From Nocardia anaemiae NBRC 100462 (GTDB taxonomy: Bacteria > Actinomycetota > Actinomycetes > Mycobacteriales > Mycobacteriaceae), in NCBI RefSeq assembly GCF_001612725.1, contig NZ_BDAZ01000074.1, forward strand, positions 1 through 54,066: a DNA stretch of 54,066 nt, given 5' to 3'. The position numbers and the translations under genes are program-made. Position 1 is the stretch's first letter. The number at the start of each line of letters is the position of its first letter. Below, one piece after another: positions 24,877 through 32,935 of the stretch. Under the pieces are notes generated by a model. It did not search any database, was not told the DNA's origin, and saw only the letters and a program-made list of their open reading frames with translations.

Positions 24877-26013
24877 TCATGCCCAACCTCCCGCGCGAGC
24901 ACGCGTGCGGCGCAGCAGCCAGAAGAAGAACGGGCCGCCGATGAGGGAGGTGAGCATGCCGAGGGGCAGGTCGGCATTGTGGACCAGGGAGCGGGCGGCC
25001 ACATCGGCGGCGAGGAGCACGACCGCGCCGACGATGGCGCTCAACGGGATCAGGATGCGGTGGGCGGGGCCGACGAGCATGCGAACCACATGCGGCACGA
25101 TCAACCCGACGAACAGCACGATGCCGGTGAACGCGACACCCGCGGTGGCGAGCACGGCGACCACCACGATGACGTTGCGGCGCAAGCGCTCCACGTCGAC
25201 ACCCAGGTGCCGCGCGGCGGATTCACCGAGGGCGAGCAGGTCCAAGCGGGGCGCGATGAGCACGGCGGCGAGAATGCCGACAGCGGCCAGCGGTGCGACG
25301 ACGTGCACCGCATCCCAGGTGGCTCCGTTGAGACTGCCCAACTGCCAGAACACGATCTGATCGCGCGCGGCGGGGGTCGCGATGAACAGCAGGAACGCGA
25401 TCAAACCACCCGCGAAGGCATTGATCGCGACCCCGGTGAGTACCAGCGTGACCACCTCGGTGCGTCCATTCGATCGCGACAGCAGATACACCAGCAATGT
25501 GGTCAGCAGACCCGCCACGAATGCGGCCGCCGCCACCGACCATGCCGCCACGAACGCACCACCCACCACGATCACCGTGCCCGCACCGACCGCCGCCCCC
25601 GCCGACACGCCGATCACACCGGGTTCGGCGAGCGGATTGGCGAATACTCCCTGCAACAATGCACCGGCTGTCGCCAATGCCGCGCCGACCAGGATCGCGA
25701 GCACCACCCGCGGGAACCGTACCTCCCACAGCGTCACCTCACCCGCCGGATGCGCGGGCATCGGCCCCCAATCCAATCCGATCCGATGCAACACACTGCC
25801 CGCCACTTCGGCAGGCGTCGTCGGCACCTGCCCGATCGCGGCCGACGCCAACGCCAATACCACCAGCACCGCCACCGCCACGGCGACTACGATCGTGGTC
25901 CGCGACCGCTTCCGCGACTTCGGCACCACCGGATGCGGACTGTGCGGCATCGCCGAGTCGGTAGCGGTCGTTCCAGTAGCGTTTTCGTTCGGGCACCGCG
26001 ACGCGCCGCTCAT
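24877..26013 (-). CDS. hmuU: Haem ABC transporter permease (FecCD family)
   Basis: The 378-residue protein has a 35-residue cytoplasmic tail and about ten hydrophobic helices. FecCD signatures are visible: WEVRFPRVVLAILVGAALAT, GALLQGVFANPLAEPGVIGV, SRSNGRTEVVTLVLTGVAIN, FWQLGSLNGATW, LGVDVERLRRN and FTGIVLFVGLIVPHVVRMLV. It forms the homodimeric channel of the haem importer. It overlaps hmuT by 4 nt and precedes hmuV, the standard order. Whether haem or a ferric siderophore is carried is inferred from the substrate-binding protein. Confidence 0.9.
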   Translation of the reverse strand: MSGASRCPNENATGTTATDSAMPHSPHPVVPKSRKRSRTTIVVAVAVAVLVVLALASAAIGQVPTTPAEVAGSVLHRIGLDWGPMPAHPAGEVTLWEVRFPRVVLAILVGAALATAGALLQGVFANPLAEPGVIGVSAGAAVGAGTVIVVGGAFVAAWSVAAAAFVAGLLTTLLVYLLSRSNGRTEVVTLVLTGVAINAFAGGLIAFLLFIATPAARDQIVFWQLGSLNGATWDAVHVVAPLAAVGILAAVLIAPRLDLLALGESAARHLGVDVERLRRNVIVVVAVLATAGVAFTGIVLFVGLIVPHVVRMLVGPAHRILIPLSAIVGAVVLLAADVAARSLVHNADLPLGMLTSLIGGPFFFWLLRRTRARAGGWA

Positions 26014-27047
26014 GCGGGCTCGGTGCCGTACACGGCCGCGCTGAGCGCGGCGATCACCCGGCCGGTGTTCGGGCCGAAGCTCAACACCACCGAGTCGGCC
26101 ATATCGACCACGCGCTTGTTGCGCCCGGCGGGTGTCTGCGCGATGCCGGGCACCTTTTCCAGCCCGTCGACACCACCGACCGACTTCAGCCCGTCCGACA
26201 TCACCAGCAGCACATCCGGTGCGGCCGAGATCATGGCCTCACTGGTGATCGCGACGAACGGCTCGGTCAATCCGGCCGCGCTGCCCGCGTCGCGCGCGCC
26301 GAGGGCGGCGATGAGGGCGTCGGCGCCGGAGCCGGGTCCGGCGAGCATGGTGATGGCGGTGCTGCGCAGGTAGAGGAAGGCGATGGTGAGGGCTTTGTCT
26401 TGTTTGGGCACCGCGGCGCTGGCGGCGGCGATTTCGTCGCGGGTGCGCTGGGCCAGGGCCTGGCCGCGATCGGGTACGCCGAGCGCGGCGGCGACCGCCT
26501 GGATCTGCGGTACCACGCCGTCCATGGTGCGCTGCGGATCGAAGTAGACGACCGTCACCCCGGCCGCGCGCAACTGCTCACGCACCTGAGGGGCGGCGCT
26601 GGTGCTGTCGGTGAGGAATACCGAAGGACGCAGCGCCAGAACGGATTCCACGTTCAACGAACCGCTGCCACCGGTCACGATCGGCAGATTCGCCACCGCG
26701 GGAAACCCGGCCGCGGTGCTGCGTCCGACCAGTTTGGCGCCCATGCCCAACGCCCAGACCGTCTGCGCGAGGGTGCCGAACCGGTCGGCGGCGATGATGC
26801 GGCTGGCATCGGTGACGGTAACTTCGGCGCCGTCGAACGATCGGACGGTCGCGGGCAGCGTGGGTGTGGGTTCGGGCCCGATCGGCACCGGATCGAGGTT
26901 TTCCAGTTTCGCGGTGACCGGCCCGCGCCCGCCGCCGCTCGTGGCATCACTGCCGGTGCCGCAGGCCGAACCGACCAGCAGGGTCAGTGCGAGCAGGGCC
27001 AGGAGGGAACGCACCCCGCCGGATCGGACACGGTCGAGAAACCTCAT
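26010..27047 (-). CDS. hmuT: Haem/hemin-binding lipoprotein of the ABC importer
   Basis: The ATG at 27047 (MRFLDRVRSGG) directly follows an iron-box-like sequence; the frame is open upstream. The roughly 345-residue protein has a signal peptide ending LLVGSAC with the lipobox Cys. The two lobes follow the class III binding-protein fold: VTVTDASRIIAADRFGTLAQ, VWALGMGAKLVGRSTA, NVESVLALRPSVFLTD and PDVLLVMSDGLKSVGG are typical of HmuT. It captures haem at the outer membrane face and feeds HmuUV. It heads the operon, probably iron-repressed. Confidence 0.88.
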   Translation of the reverse strand: MRFLDRVRSGGVRSLLALLALTLLVGSACGTGSDATSGGGRGPVTAKLENLDPVPIGPEPTPTLPATVRSFDGAEVTVTDASRIIAADRFGTLAQTVWALGMGAKLVGRSTAAGFPAVANLPIVTGGSGSLNVESVLALRPSVFLTDSTSAAPQVREQLRAAGVTVVYFDPQRTMDGVVPQIQAVAAALGVPDRGQALAQRTRDEIAAASAAVPKQDKALTIAFLYLRSTAITMLAGPGSGADALIAALGARDAGSAAGLTEPFVAITSEAMISAAPDVLLVMSDGLKSVGGVDGLEKVPGIAQTPAGRNKRVVDMADSVVLSFGPNTGRVIAALSAAVYGTEPA

Positions 27048-27066
27048 GCAGGTAAGGCTAGCCTCC
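27048..27066. promoter_or_regulatory. Iron box (IdeR/DtxR operator) and leaderless -10 for hmuT
   Basis: The 19 bases match the IdeR/DtxR consensus TTAGGTTAGGCTAACCTAA at 13 positions and contain the core AAGGCTAGCC. On the minus strand TAGCCT lies 7 nt before the hmuT ATG, the spacing of a leaderless -10 element. Iron-loaded repressor bound here would cover the promoter. Confidence 0.65.
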
Positions 27067-27075
27067 CTCACCGGG

Positions 27076-28053
27076 TCACCCTGCCGCGCGTGCGCTGACA
27101 TCGTCGAGCGCGGCCGCGATGGCGCGCGGCAGTTCCAATGTCTCGGCGGCCAGCACGCCGGTGAGCTGGCCGATATCGCGTGCGCCCACGATCATGCTCG
27201 CGATGCCGGGCCGGTCCCGGACCCAGGCCAGGGCGACGGCCAACGGTGAGGTGGCCAATCCGTCGGCGGCGGTTACCAGCGCCTCGACCACCCGGGTCGC
27301 GTGGTCGTCGAGCCGATGCCGGATCTCGGCGGCGGTCGCCTCATCCGCACCGCGTGAATCGGCGGGCACCCCATCGCGATACTTGCCGGTGAGAATGCCT
27401 CCGGCCAGCGGCGCGGTGGCGATCAACCCCACACCGTGATGCTGGGCGGCCGGAATGAAATCGGTTTCGGTGTCACGGGTCAGCAGCGAGTACGGGGTCT
27501 GCGCGACGGTGACGGGCGCGACCGCGGCGAGGCTGGCGACCTGCCAGGCGTTGAACCCGCGCGCACCCGCATAGCGGACCCGCCCGGAGCGCACCGCGAA
27601 GTCGAGGGTGGCGGCGACCTCGTCGAGCGGGGTCGCCGGATCCCATGCCGCGACATGCCAGATATCGAGATAGTCGGTGCCCAGTTCGAGCAGGGTCCGA
27701 TCGAGCTGGCGCAGCAGCGCGCGCCGGGAGGTGTCCACGGCCGGACGCACCGGCTCCGGCTCGGGCACATTCGGTCCGGCGGGGGCGGGCGCGATCCGCG
27801 GTGCGACACCCGCGCAGCCGCTGAGCACCAGATCGTCGCGGGAGACCAGATCGCCGAGCAGTTCGGCCAGGATCCGTTGTGCCGCACCACCGGAGTAGGC
27901 CGGGGAGGTATCGACCAGTGTGCCGCCCGCCTCGGCGAAGGCCACCAGCTGCACCGCCGCGTCATCGGTATCGGTATGCGCACCCCAGGTGTGGGTCGCA
28001 AGTCCTATCCGGGACACCCGTAGGCCGCTGCGGCCGACCGTCCGCTGTTCCAT
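27076..28053 (-). CDS. Aldo/keto reductase with an altered active site
   Basis: The roughly 325-residue protein has the AKR (alpha/beta)8 barrel pattern: RTVGRSGLRVSRIGLATHTW, GGTLVDTSPAYSGGAAQRIL (catalytic Asp and Tyr), LGTDYLDIWHVAAWDP (His), then LIATAPLAGGILTGKYRDG and MIVGARDIGQLTGVL (NADPH binding). The usual catalytic Lys, expected after VLS as in TKxG, is replaced by GCAGV. This departs from canonical reductases and may alter the chemistry. The start is ATG at 28053 after an adjacent GTG. It is monocistronic, just upstream of hmuT and divergent from uppP. Confidence 0.83.
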   Translation of the reverse strand: MEQRTVGRSGLRVSRIGLATHTWGAHTDTDDAAVQLVAFAEAGGTLVDTSPAYSGGAAQRILAELLGDLVSRDDLVLSGCAGVAPRIAPAPAGPNVPEPEPVRPAVDTSRRALLRQLDRTLLELGTDYLDIWHVAAWDPATPLDEVAATLDFAVRSGRVRYAGARGFNAWQVASLAAVAPVTVAQTPYSLLTRDTETDFIPAAQHHGVGLIATAPLAGGILTGKYRDGVPADSRGADEATAAEIRHRLDDHATRVVEALVTAADGLATSPLAVALAWVRDRPGIASMIVGARDIGQLTGVLAAETLELPRAIAAALDDVSARAAG

Positions 28054-28275
28054 CACCGTGCCCGCGCAATCGTCACGGCGCCAAGCCTAGAGTGTGGATA
28101 CGCAACTCGACGCCCACCAGCACCGTGGGTCGCACGGTCGAGCCGGGCATGCCGCCGCCGTCTCGACACTGTACTGTCGCTGCGTGATTGCGGCGGTGGT
28201 CACAGTGATGGGATCGATCGCCGGACCAATTGCCCAGTAGGAACGCATAATTCGGGCGGAAGTGGAGGCTGGTTC

Positions 28276-29220
28276 GTGGTCGGCGAGTCGATGACCTGGG
28301 TACAGGCCTTGGTTCTTGGTCTGGTGCAGGGTCTCACGGAGTTTCTGCCGATCTCCTCTTCGGCGCATCTGCGCATCGTGTCCTCGGTGTTCTTCGGCGA
28401 TGACGCGGGCGCCTCGTTCACCGCGGTCACCCAGTTGGGCACCGAGGCGGCGGTGCTGGTGTTCTTCGCCAAGGACATCTGGCGCATCATCGTCGCGTGG
28501 TTCGCGGGCCTGCGTGATCGGCTGACCGAACGTGGCCGGCCGCAGCTGCCGCTGCACGACCAGCCCACCACGCGACTTCCGGTCATCACCGCCGACACCA
28601 AGCGCGTGCTGGACGAGCGGGCGCAGCGTGACCTCGACTACCGCATCGGCTGGTATGTGATCATCGCGACCGTCCCGATCGGTGTGCTCGGGTTCCTGTT
28701 CAAGGATCAGATCCGCACCGGTGCCCGCAATCTGTGGCTGGTGTCGTTCATGCTGATCGCGTTCGCGCTGGTCATCGCGGCCGGTGAGTACTACGGGCGC
28801 AAGATCCGCCCGATCGAACAGCTGAGCACCCGCGACGGTTTGATCATGGGCTTCGCCCAATGTCTGGCCCTGGTCCCGGGTGTGTCGCGTTCCGGCGCGA
28901 CCGCGACGGCGGGTCTGTTCCTCGGGCTCGAGCGCGAAGCGGCCGTGCGGTTCTCGTTCCTGCTCGCCATTCCCGCGGTGACCGCGTCGGGCCTGTTCAG
29001 CCTGCCCGACGCGTTCGAACCGGCGGGTGAGGGTCTCAATGCCAGCGGTCCGCAACTGCTGGTCGCGACGATTCTGGCGTTCGTGGTCGGGTATGCCTCG
29101 GTGGCGTGGCTGTTGAAGTTCGTCGGTAAACATTCGCTGGACTGGTTCGTCGGCTACCGCATCGTGCTCGGGCTGACGGTCATGGGCCTGCTCGCGAGCG
29201 GAGTGGTGTCGGCGACATGA
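28276..29220 (+). CDS. uppP: Undecaprenyl-diphosphatase
   Basis: GTG at 28276 has GGAGG 7 nt upstream. The 314-residue membrane protein shows both UppP/BacA active-site motifs: GLVQGLTEFLPISSSAHLRI (Glu-rich loop plus PISSSAH) and LVPGVSRSGATATAGLFLGL. There are about eight transmembrane helices, and a mycobacterial-type insertion (TERGRPQLPLHDQPTTRLPV) lies in the first cytoplasmic loop. It recycles the undecaprenyl carrier for peptidoglycan and confers bacitracin tolerance. It starts a four-gene unit with the phosphatase, DUF3090 and SCO1664 genes. The 220 bp upstream should hold its promoter. Confidence 0.96.
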   Translation: MVGESMTWVQALVLGLVQGLTEFLPISSSAHLRIVSSVFFGDDAGASFTAVTQLGTEAAVLVFFAKDIWRIIVAWFAGLRDRLTERGRPQLPLHDQPTTRLPVITADTKRVLDERAQRDLDYRIGWYVIIATVPIGVLGFLFKDQIRTGARNLWLVSFMLIAFALVIAAGEYYGRKIRPIEQLSTRDGLIMGFAQCLALVPGVSRSGATATAGLFLGLEREAAVRFSFLLAIPAVTASGLFSLPDAFEPAGEGLNASGPQLLVATILAFVVGYASVAWLLKFVGKHSLDWFVGYRIVLGLTVMGLLASGVVSAT

Positions 29221-29236
29221 TCGTTAGGCTGGTGCC

Positions 29237-29980
29237 ATGACGGTGATCCTGCTGCGGCACGGTGTTTCGACCTCCAACACCGCCCGCACCCTCGCCGGGC
29301 GCAGTGCGGGCGTCGATCTGACCGAGTACGGCGATACCCAGGCCCGCTCGGTCGCCGAACGGCTCGCCGCGCTGCCGATCGAGCACATCGTGCATTCGCC
29401 GCTGCTGCGCTGTCAGCGCACGGTCGCCCCGCTTGCGGAAAAGCTCGGTCTGGAACCGGAATACGACGATCGGTTGATCGAAGTCGACTATGGCGACTGG
29501 ACCGGCAAGGCGATCGCGGATCTGCTGGCCGAACCGCTGTGGAAGGTGGTGCAGCGGCACGCGTCGGGCGCGGTGTTCCCCAGCGGGGAGGGTCTGGCGC
29601 AGGTACAGATCCGCGCGGTGGCCGCGGTGCGCGAGCACGACAGAAGCTTCGCCGAAAAGGCCGGTCACGATGTGTTGTGGGTGGCGTGCACGCACGGTGA
29701 CGTGATCAAATCCGTGCTCGCCGACGCGCTCGGGCTGCACCTCGACGGTTTCCAGCGCATCGTGGTGGAACCCGCCTCGATCAGCATCGTGCGCTACACC
29801 CCTACCGCGCCATATGTGGTCCGGCTCAATGACACGGGCTCGGATCTGTCCGGTCTGGCAAGCAAACCGCAACGGCCCGCCTCCGATTCCGGGACGGTCG
29901 CCGAGCCCGAAGCCGGTCCGGTTCCCGGTGGCGAGCTTGGTGGTACCCCGAGTGCGGATAATGGGAATGCGGAGCTTTGA
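29237..29980 (+). CDS. Histidine phosphatase (phosphoglycerate-mutase-like)
   Basis: The 247-residue enzyme has the branch-1 signature at its start, MTVILLRHGVSTSNTART, with the phosphorylated His in RHG. LLRCQRTVAPLAEKLG and EVDYGDWTGKAI follow, and CTHGDVIK supplies the second His. This matches the MSMEG_4193-type subfamily found next to uppP in actinobacteria (recalled). The last 40 residues are Pro/Gly/Glu-rich and probably disordered. The substrate is unknown. It lies 16 nt after uppP. Confidence 0.92.
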   Translation: MTVILLRHGVSTSNTARTLAGRSAGVDLTEYGDTQARSVAERLAALPIEHIVHSPLLRCQRTVAPLAEKLGLEPEYDDRLIEVDYGDWTGKAIADLLAEPLWKVVQRHASGAVFPSGEGLAQVQIRAVAAVREHDRSFAEKAGHDVLWVACTHGDVIKSVLADALGLHLDGFQRIVVEPASISIVRYTPTAPYVVRLNDTGSDLSGLASKPQRPASDSGTVAEPEAGPVPGGELGGTPSADNGNAEL

Positions 29981-30063
29981 GATTCCTTGTAAACGAGTAG
30001 ATGGCGTGTTGTGGAGTTCGGCGCCGCGGGTAGTCGATCAGGGTCACGTATCAGGAGGTGCAG

Positions 30064-30648
30064 ATGTCTCGCGCAATCCACGTATTTCGCACCCCCGATC
30101 GTTTTGTCGCCGGGACCGTCGGTGAGCCGGGCGATCGCGCGTTCTACCTGCAGGCGGTGCAGGAACCACGGGTGGTCAGCGTGTTGCTGGAGAAGCAGCA
30201 GGTGAAGGTGCTCGCCGACCGGATGGGCCTGCTGCTGGACGAGGTCGCGCGTCGCTTCGGCGCCGAGGTGCCGCCGCAGGCCGAGGACATCTCCGACAGC
30301 GACCCGCTGGTGACCCCGATCGATGCCGAGTTCCGGGTCGGCACCATGGGCCTGGGCTGGGACGCCGACGCCGGTGCGGTGGTGGTGGAGTTGCTGGCGA
30401 TCACCGAAACCGAGGTCGACGAGTCGGTGGTCCTCGATGACACCGAGGAGGGTCCCGATGCGGTGCGGGTGTTCTTGACCCCGATCCAGGCGCGGGAGTT
30501 CGCGTTGCGCTCCACCCGGGTGATCGCGGCGGGTCGGCCGCCGTGTCCGCTGTGCGGGGAACCGCTCTCGGCGCGCGGACATATGTGTGTGCGAACCAAC
30601 GGATACAAGCGCGGGGATATCTTCGGCGCGGCCGAGCTAGAGGAGTAG
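30064..30648 (+). CDS. DUF3090-family protein
   Basis: ATG 30064 has AGGAGG 5-6 nt upstream. The 194-residue protein fits DUF3090: SRAIHVFRTPDRFVAGTVGE at the N-terminus, RAFYLQAVQEPRVVSVLLEK, then a beta-rich middle and a C-terminal zinc ribbon (CPLCGEPLSARGHMCVRTNG) preceded by LTPIQAREFALRSTRVIAAG. The family is restricted to actinobacteria and nearly always precedes the SCO1664 gene, as here (3 nt gap), so the two probably act together. Biochemical role unknown. Confidence 0.92.
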   Translation: MSRAIHVFRTPDRFVAGTVGEPGDRAFYLQAVQEPRVVSVLLEKQQVKVLADRMGLLLDEVARRFGAEVPPQAEDISDSDPLVTPIDAEFRVGTMGLGWDADAGAVVVELLAITETEVDESVVLDDTEEGPDAVRVFLTPIQAREFALRSTRVIAAGRPPCPLCGEPLSARGHMCVRTNGYKRGDIFGAAELEE

Positions 30649-30651
30649 TCC

Positions 30652-31443
30652 GTGGCCGAGCCTGGGTGGCACACCGCGGAATTGACGGTGATCGGGCGGG
30701 TGACGACCGCGAGCAATGTGACCCTCGTCTGCGATGTGGACGGCTCCGACAGTATTCGCGTGGTCTACAAACCGGTGCGCGGCGAGCGGCCGCTGTGGGA
30801 TTTCCCGGACGGCACCCTCGCCGGGCGTGAGGTGGCCTCGTATCGGGTGTCGGATGCGCTGGGCTGGGGTGTGATTCCGGAGACGATTCTGCGCGATGGC
30901 CCCTATGGGCCGGGCATGGTGCAGCGGTGGGTGGAGTCGGTGGACAACCACACCGATCAGGGCGACCGGCTGGATCTGGTGGATCTGGTGCCGTTGGGTG
31001 CGGTGCCGGACGGGTTCTGCGAGGTGCTGCGCGCCCAGGATCCGGCGGGCAACGAGGTGTCGCTGATCCATGCCGACGATCCGCGGCTGCAGCGGATGGC
31101 GGTGCTCGATGTGCTGCTCAACAATGCCGACCGCAAAGGCGGGCACGCGTTGGAGGGCGTCGACGGGCAGGTCTATGGCGTCGACCACGGCATCTGCCTG
31201 CACAGTGAGCACAAGTTGCGCACGGTGCTGTGGGGGTGGGCGGGCAAACCCATTTGCGACGGGTTGATGGCCGATATCGCCGCCTTCGCCAAGGAGCTGC
31301 CCGGCGCGATCGCCGATGATCTCGCACCGCATCTCACCGATGCCGAGATCGAGGCGCTCGCCGCCCGTGCGCAGGAGTTGCTGGACAATCCGGTGATGCC
31401 GCTGCCGCGGACCTCGCGGCCGATTCCGTGGCCCGCGTTCTGA
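30652..31443 (+). CDS. SCO1664-family protein (PI3/4-kinase-like fold)
   Basis: GTG at 30652, 3 nt after DUF3090. The roughly 263-residue protein reads as a distant relative of phosphatidylinositol 3/4-kinases: VYKPVRGERPLWDFPDGTLA (possible ATP-binding Lys), VLDVLLNNADRKGGHAL (catalytic loop with N and D) and YGVDHGICLHSEHKLRTVLW (metal-binding D-H-G). The family is named after SCO1664 of Streptomyces and is linked to DUF3090. Whether it phosphorylates lipid, protein or nothing is not known. Last gene of the uppP unit. Confidence 0.9.
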   Translation: MAEPGWHTAELTVIGRVTTASNVTLVCDVDGSDSIRVVYKPVRGERPLWDFPDGTLAGREVASYRVSDALGWGVIPETILRDGPYGPGMVQRWVESVDNHTDQGDRLDLVDLVPLGAVPDGFCEVLRAQDPAGNEVSLIHADDPRLQRMAVLDVLLNNADRKGGHALEGVDGQVYGVDHGICLHSEHKLRTVLWGWAGKPICDGLMADIAAFAKELPGAIADDLAPHLTDAEIEALAARAQELLDNPVMPLPRTSRPIPWPAF

Positions 31444-31823
31444 GTCGGACGGTGCCGCGATAGCGGACGGTGCGGTATTGCATCGAATGCCGGGATGCGC
31501 GGGCTGCCGCAGGAAGTAAAGCCCCATCGCCGGTGACCGCCTCGAACTTACTGCCGTCGCGGACCCTGGCGTCGCCTATCACCGACTCGAGTTCGATATG
31601 TGCCGTGGCGAATTCACGAAGCTCGCATTCTCGGCAACAGACGCCGACGGCACCATCGCCGTGACCGCTGCAAACCCCCTGCCGCGGCCGACGGGGCGAG
31701 TCCGTCGCCTATCACCGACTCTCGATACATGCCGTGGCCAATTCACGGACTTCGGCAACAGACGCCGACAGCACTTCGTCCCCGAATCGAACGCTATCGT
31801 CGCCCGGTCGACCACGGACCCGC
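31444..31823. repeat. Gene-free region with a degenerate direct repeat
   Basis: Two copies of a roughly 70-80 bp unit occur in direct orientation, at 31571-31653 and 31704-31774. Shared blocks are GTCGCCTATCACCGACTC, TGCCGTGGC/AATTCACG and TCGGCAACAGACGCCGAC. The sequence just ahead of each (ATCGCCG(G)TGACCGC ... CTGCCG) is also related, so the true period is about 130 bp. Copy differences include short indels that break any shared frame, so it is not a protein repeat. It lies between the SCO1664 gene and the oppositely oriented LLM oxidoreductase. Function unknown. Confidence 0.6.
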
Positions 31824-32696
31824 TCAGCTCAGTAGCGGGCGGACCTCGGTCCCGGCGAAGCGGACGAATTCGATCAGGTCGGGATCGTCGTCGGTGGGTT
31901 CGAGAATTACGGTGTCGGCACCTGCGTCGGTGTAGCGGCGGACGGCTGCCGCGATGGCGTGCGCGTCGCCCGCGACACCTGCCTCGGGCGGGTGCTCGCC
32001 GGAGTTGCGTTGCTGGGCCGCCGTCAGGCGTTCGGCCGCGTCCGGGCCGGTGGCCGTGAGCAGGTTGACGATGACCCGATGTGATTCGGTGCGTGCGGCT
32101 TTCGCGCGGCCTTCCTCGATGCGGGCACGGGCCGCACGGACGCCGTCGGGGGTGGTTCGCGAGGTGAGGATGGTGGCGTCGGCGAGTTCACCGGACAGCC
32201 GTAGTGTCTGCGGGCCGGTCGCGGCTGCAGTGATCAACGGGGGCGTGCTCGGCGGCCAGTCCAGGGCGACATTGTCCAGGCGCACGTATCGTCCTGTGGC
32301 ACTGACCTTCTCACCGTTGAGCAGTGCGCGCAGCGCGGCCAGCTGTTCACGCAGCAGCGTCATCGGCGATTCGGCGCGCGCACCGATCTGTCCCATCCAG
32401 TCCTGCACACCGTGTCCGAAACCCGGAATCACCCGGCCCGGGTGCAGCCGCAACAGCGCCGCCACCTCCATCGCCGTGAGCGCCACGTTCCGCAGCGGCA
32501 CCGGCATCACCCCGATCCCGACGCGCACCCGCTCGGTCCGCGCCAATACCGTTGCGGCGGTGGCGATCCCACCGCCCCAGAAGCAGTCCTCCCATAACCA
32601 CAGTTCTTCCAGGCCGCTGTCCTCGGCCGCGGCCGCCACCGCGAGCAAGCGTTCGGGGGAAACCTGGGGCATCGACACAGCACCGAGAACAGTCAC
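31824..32696 (-). CDS. LLM-class F420-dependent oxidoreductase
   Basis: The 290-residue protein has the luciferase-like TIM-barrel layout of F420-dependent reductases: AAAAEDSGLEELWLWEDCFW, ATVLARTERVRVGIGVMPVP, HPGRVIPGFGHGVQDWMGQI and PPLITAAATGPQTLRLSGEL. Near the C-terminus DAHAIAAAVRRYTDAGADTVIL is characteristic. F420 use is inferred from the actinobacterial subfamily, since FMN-dependent relatives are similar. The substrate is unknown. It is monocistronic and convergent with the SCO1664 gene across the repeat region. Confidence 0.87.
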   Translation of the reverse strand: MTVLGAVSMPQVSPERLLAVAAAAEDSGLEELWLWEDCFWGGGIATAATVLARTERVRVGIGVMPVPLRNVALTAMEVAALLRLHPGRVIPGFGHGVQDWMGQIGARAESPMTLLREQLAALRALLNGEKVSATGRYVRLDNVALDWPPSTPPLITAAATGPQTLRLSGELADATILTSRTTPDGVRAARARIEEGRAKAARTESHRVIVNLLTATGPDAAERLTAAQQRNSGEHPPEAGVAGDAHAIAAAVRRYTDAGADTVILEPTDDDPDLIEFVRFAGTEVRPLLS

Positions 32697-32935
32697 CCGT
32701 CCAACCTAGCGCGATCGCACTCAGGCACGGTCGGATTCGCCGCGCACGGTGCTCACAGCAAACTCAGCGGCAGTGACCTGCGCCACTCGCGGCAATTCGA
32801 TCCGCCGGACGGCAAACGTTGACATCCGACTTTTACGACATCGGGGCAGGTCAGATCCGGGGTGGTCGCCGTCCAACCTACCGTTGGGAGCGGGGTGCGA
32901 GGCAATGGCCGCCGCCACACCTTTACCCTCGAATC

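Noticed and set aside
24142..26373. Very long open frame on the plus strand opposite hmuV and hmuU
   Set aside because: It mirrors the high-GC codon pattern of the real genes on the other strand, has low-complexity Arg/Ala/Pro composition and shows no domain.
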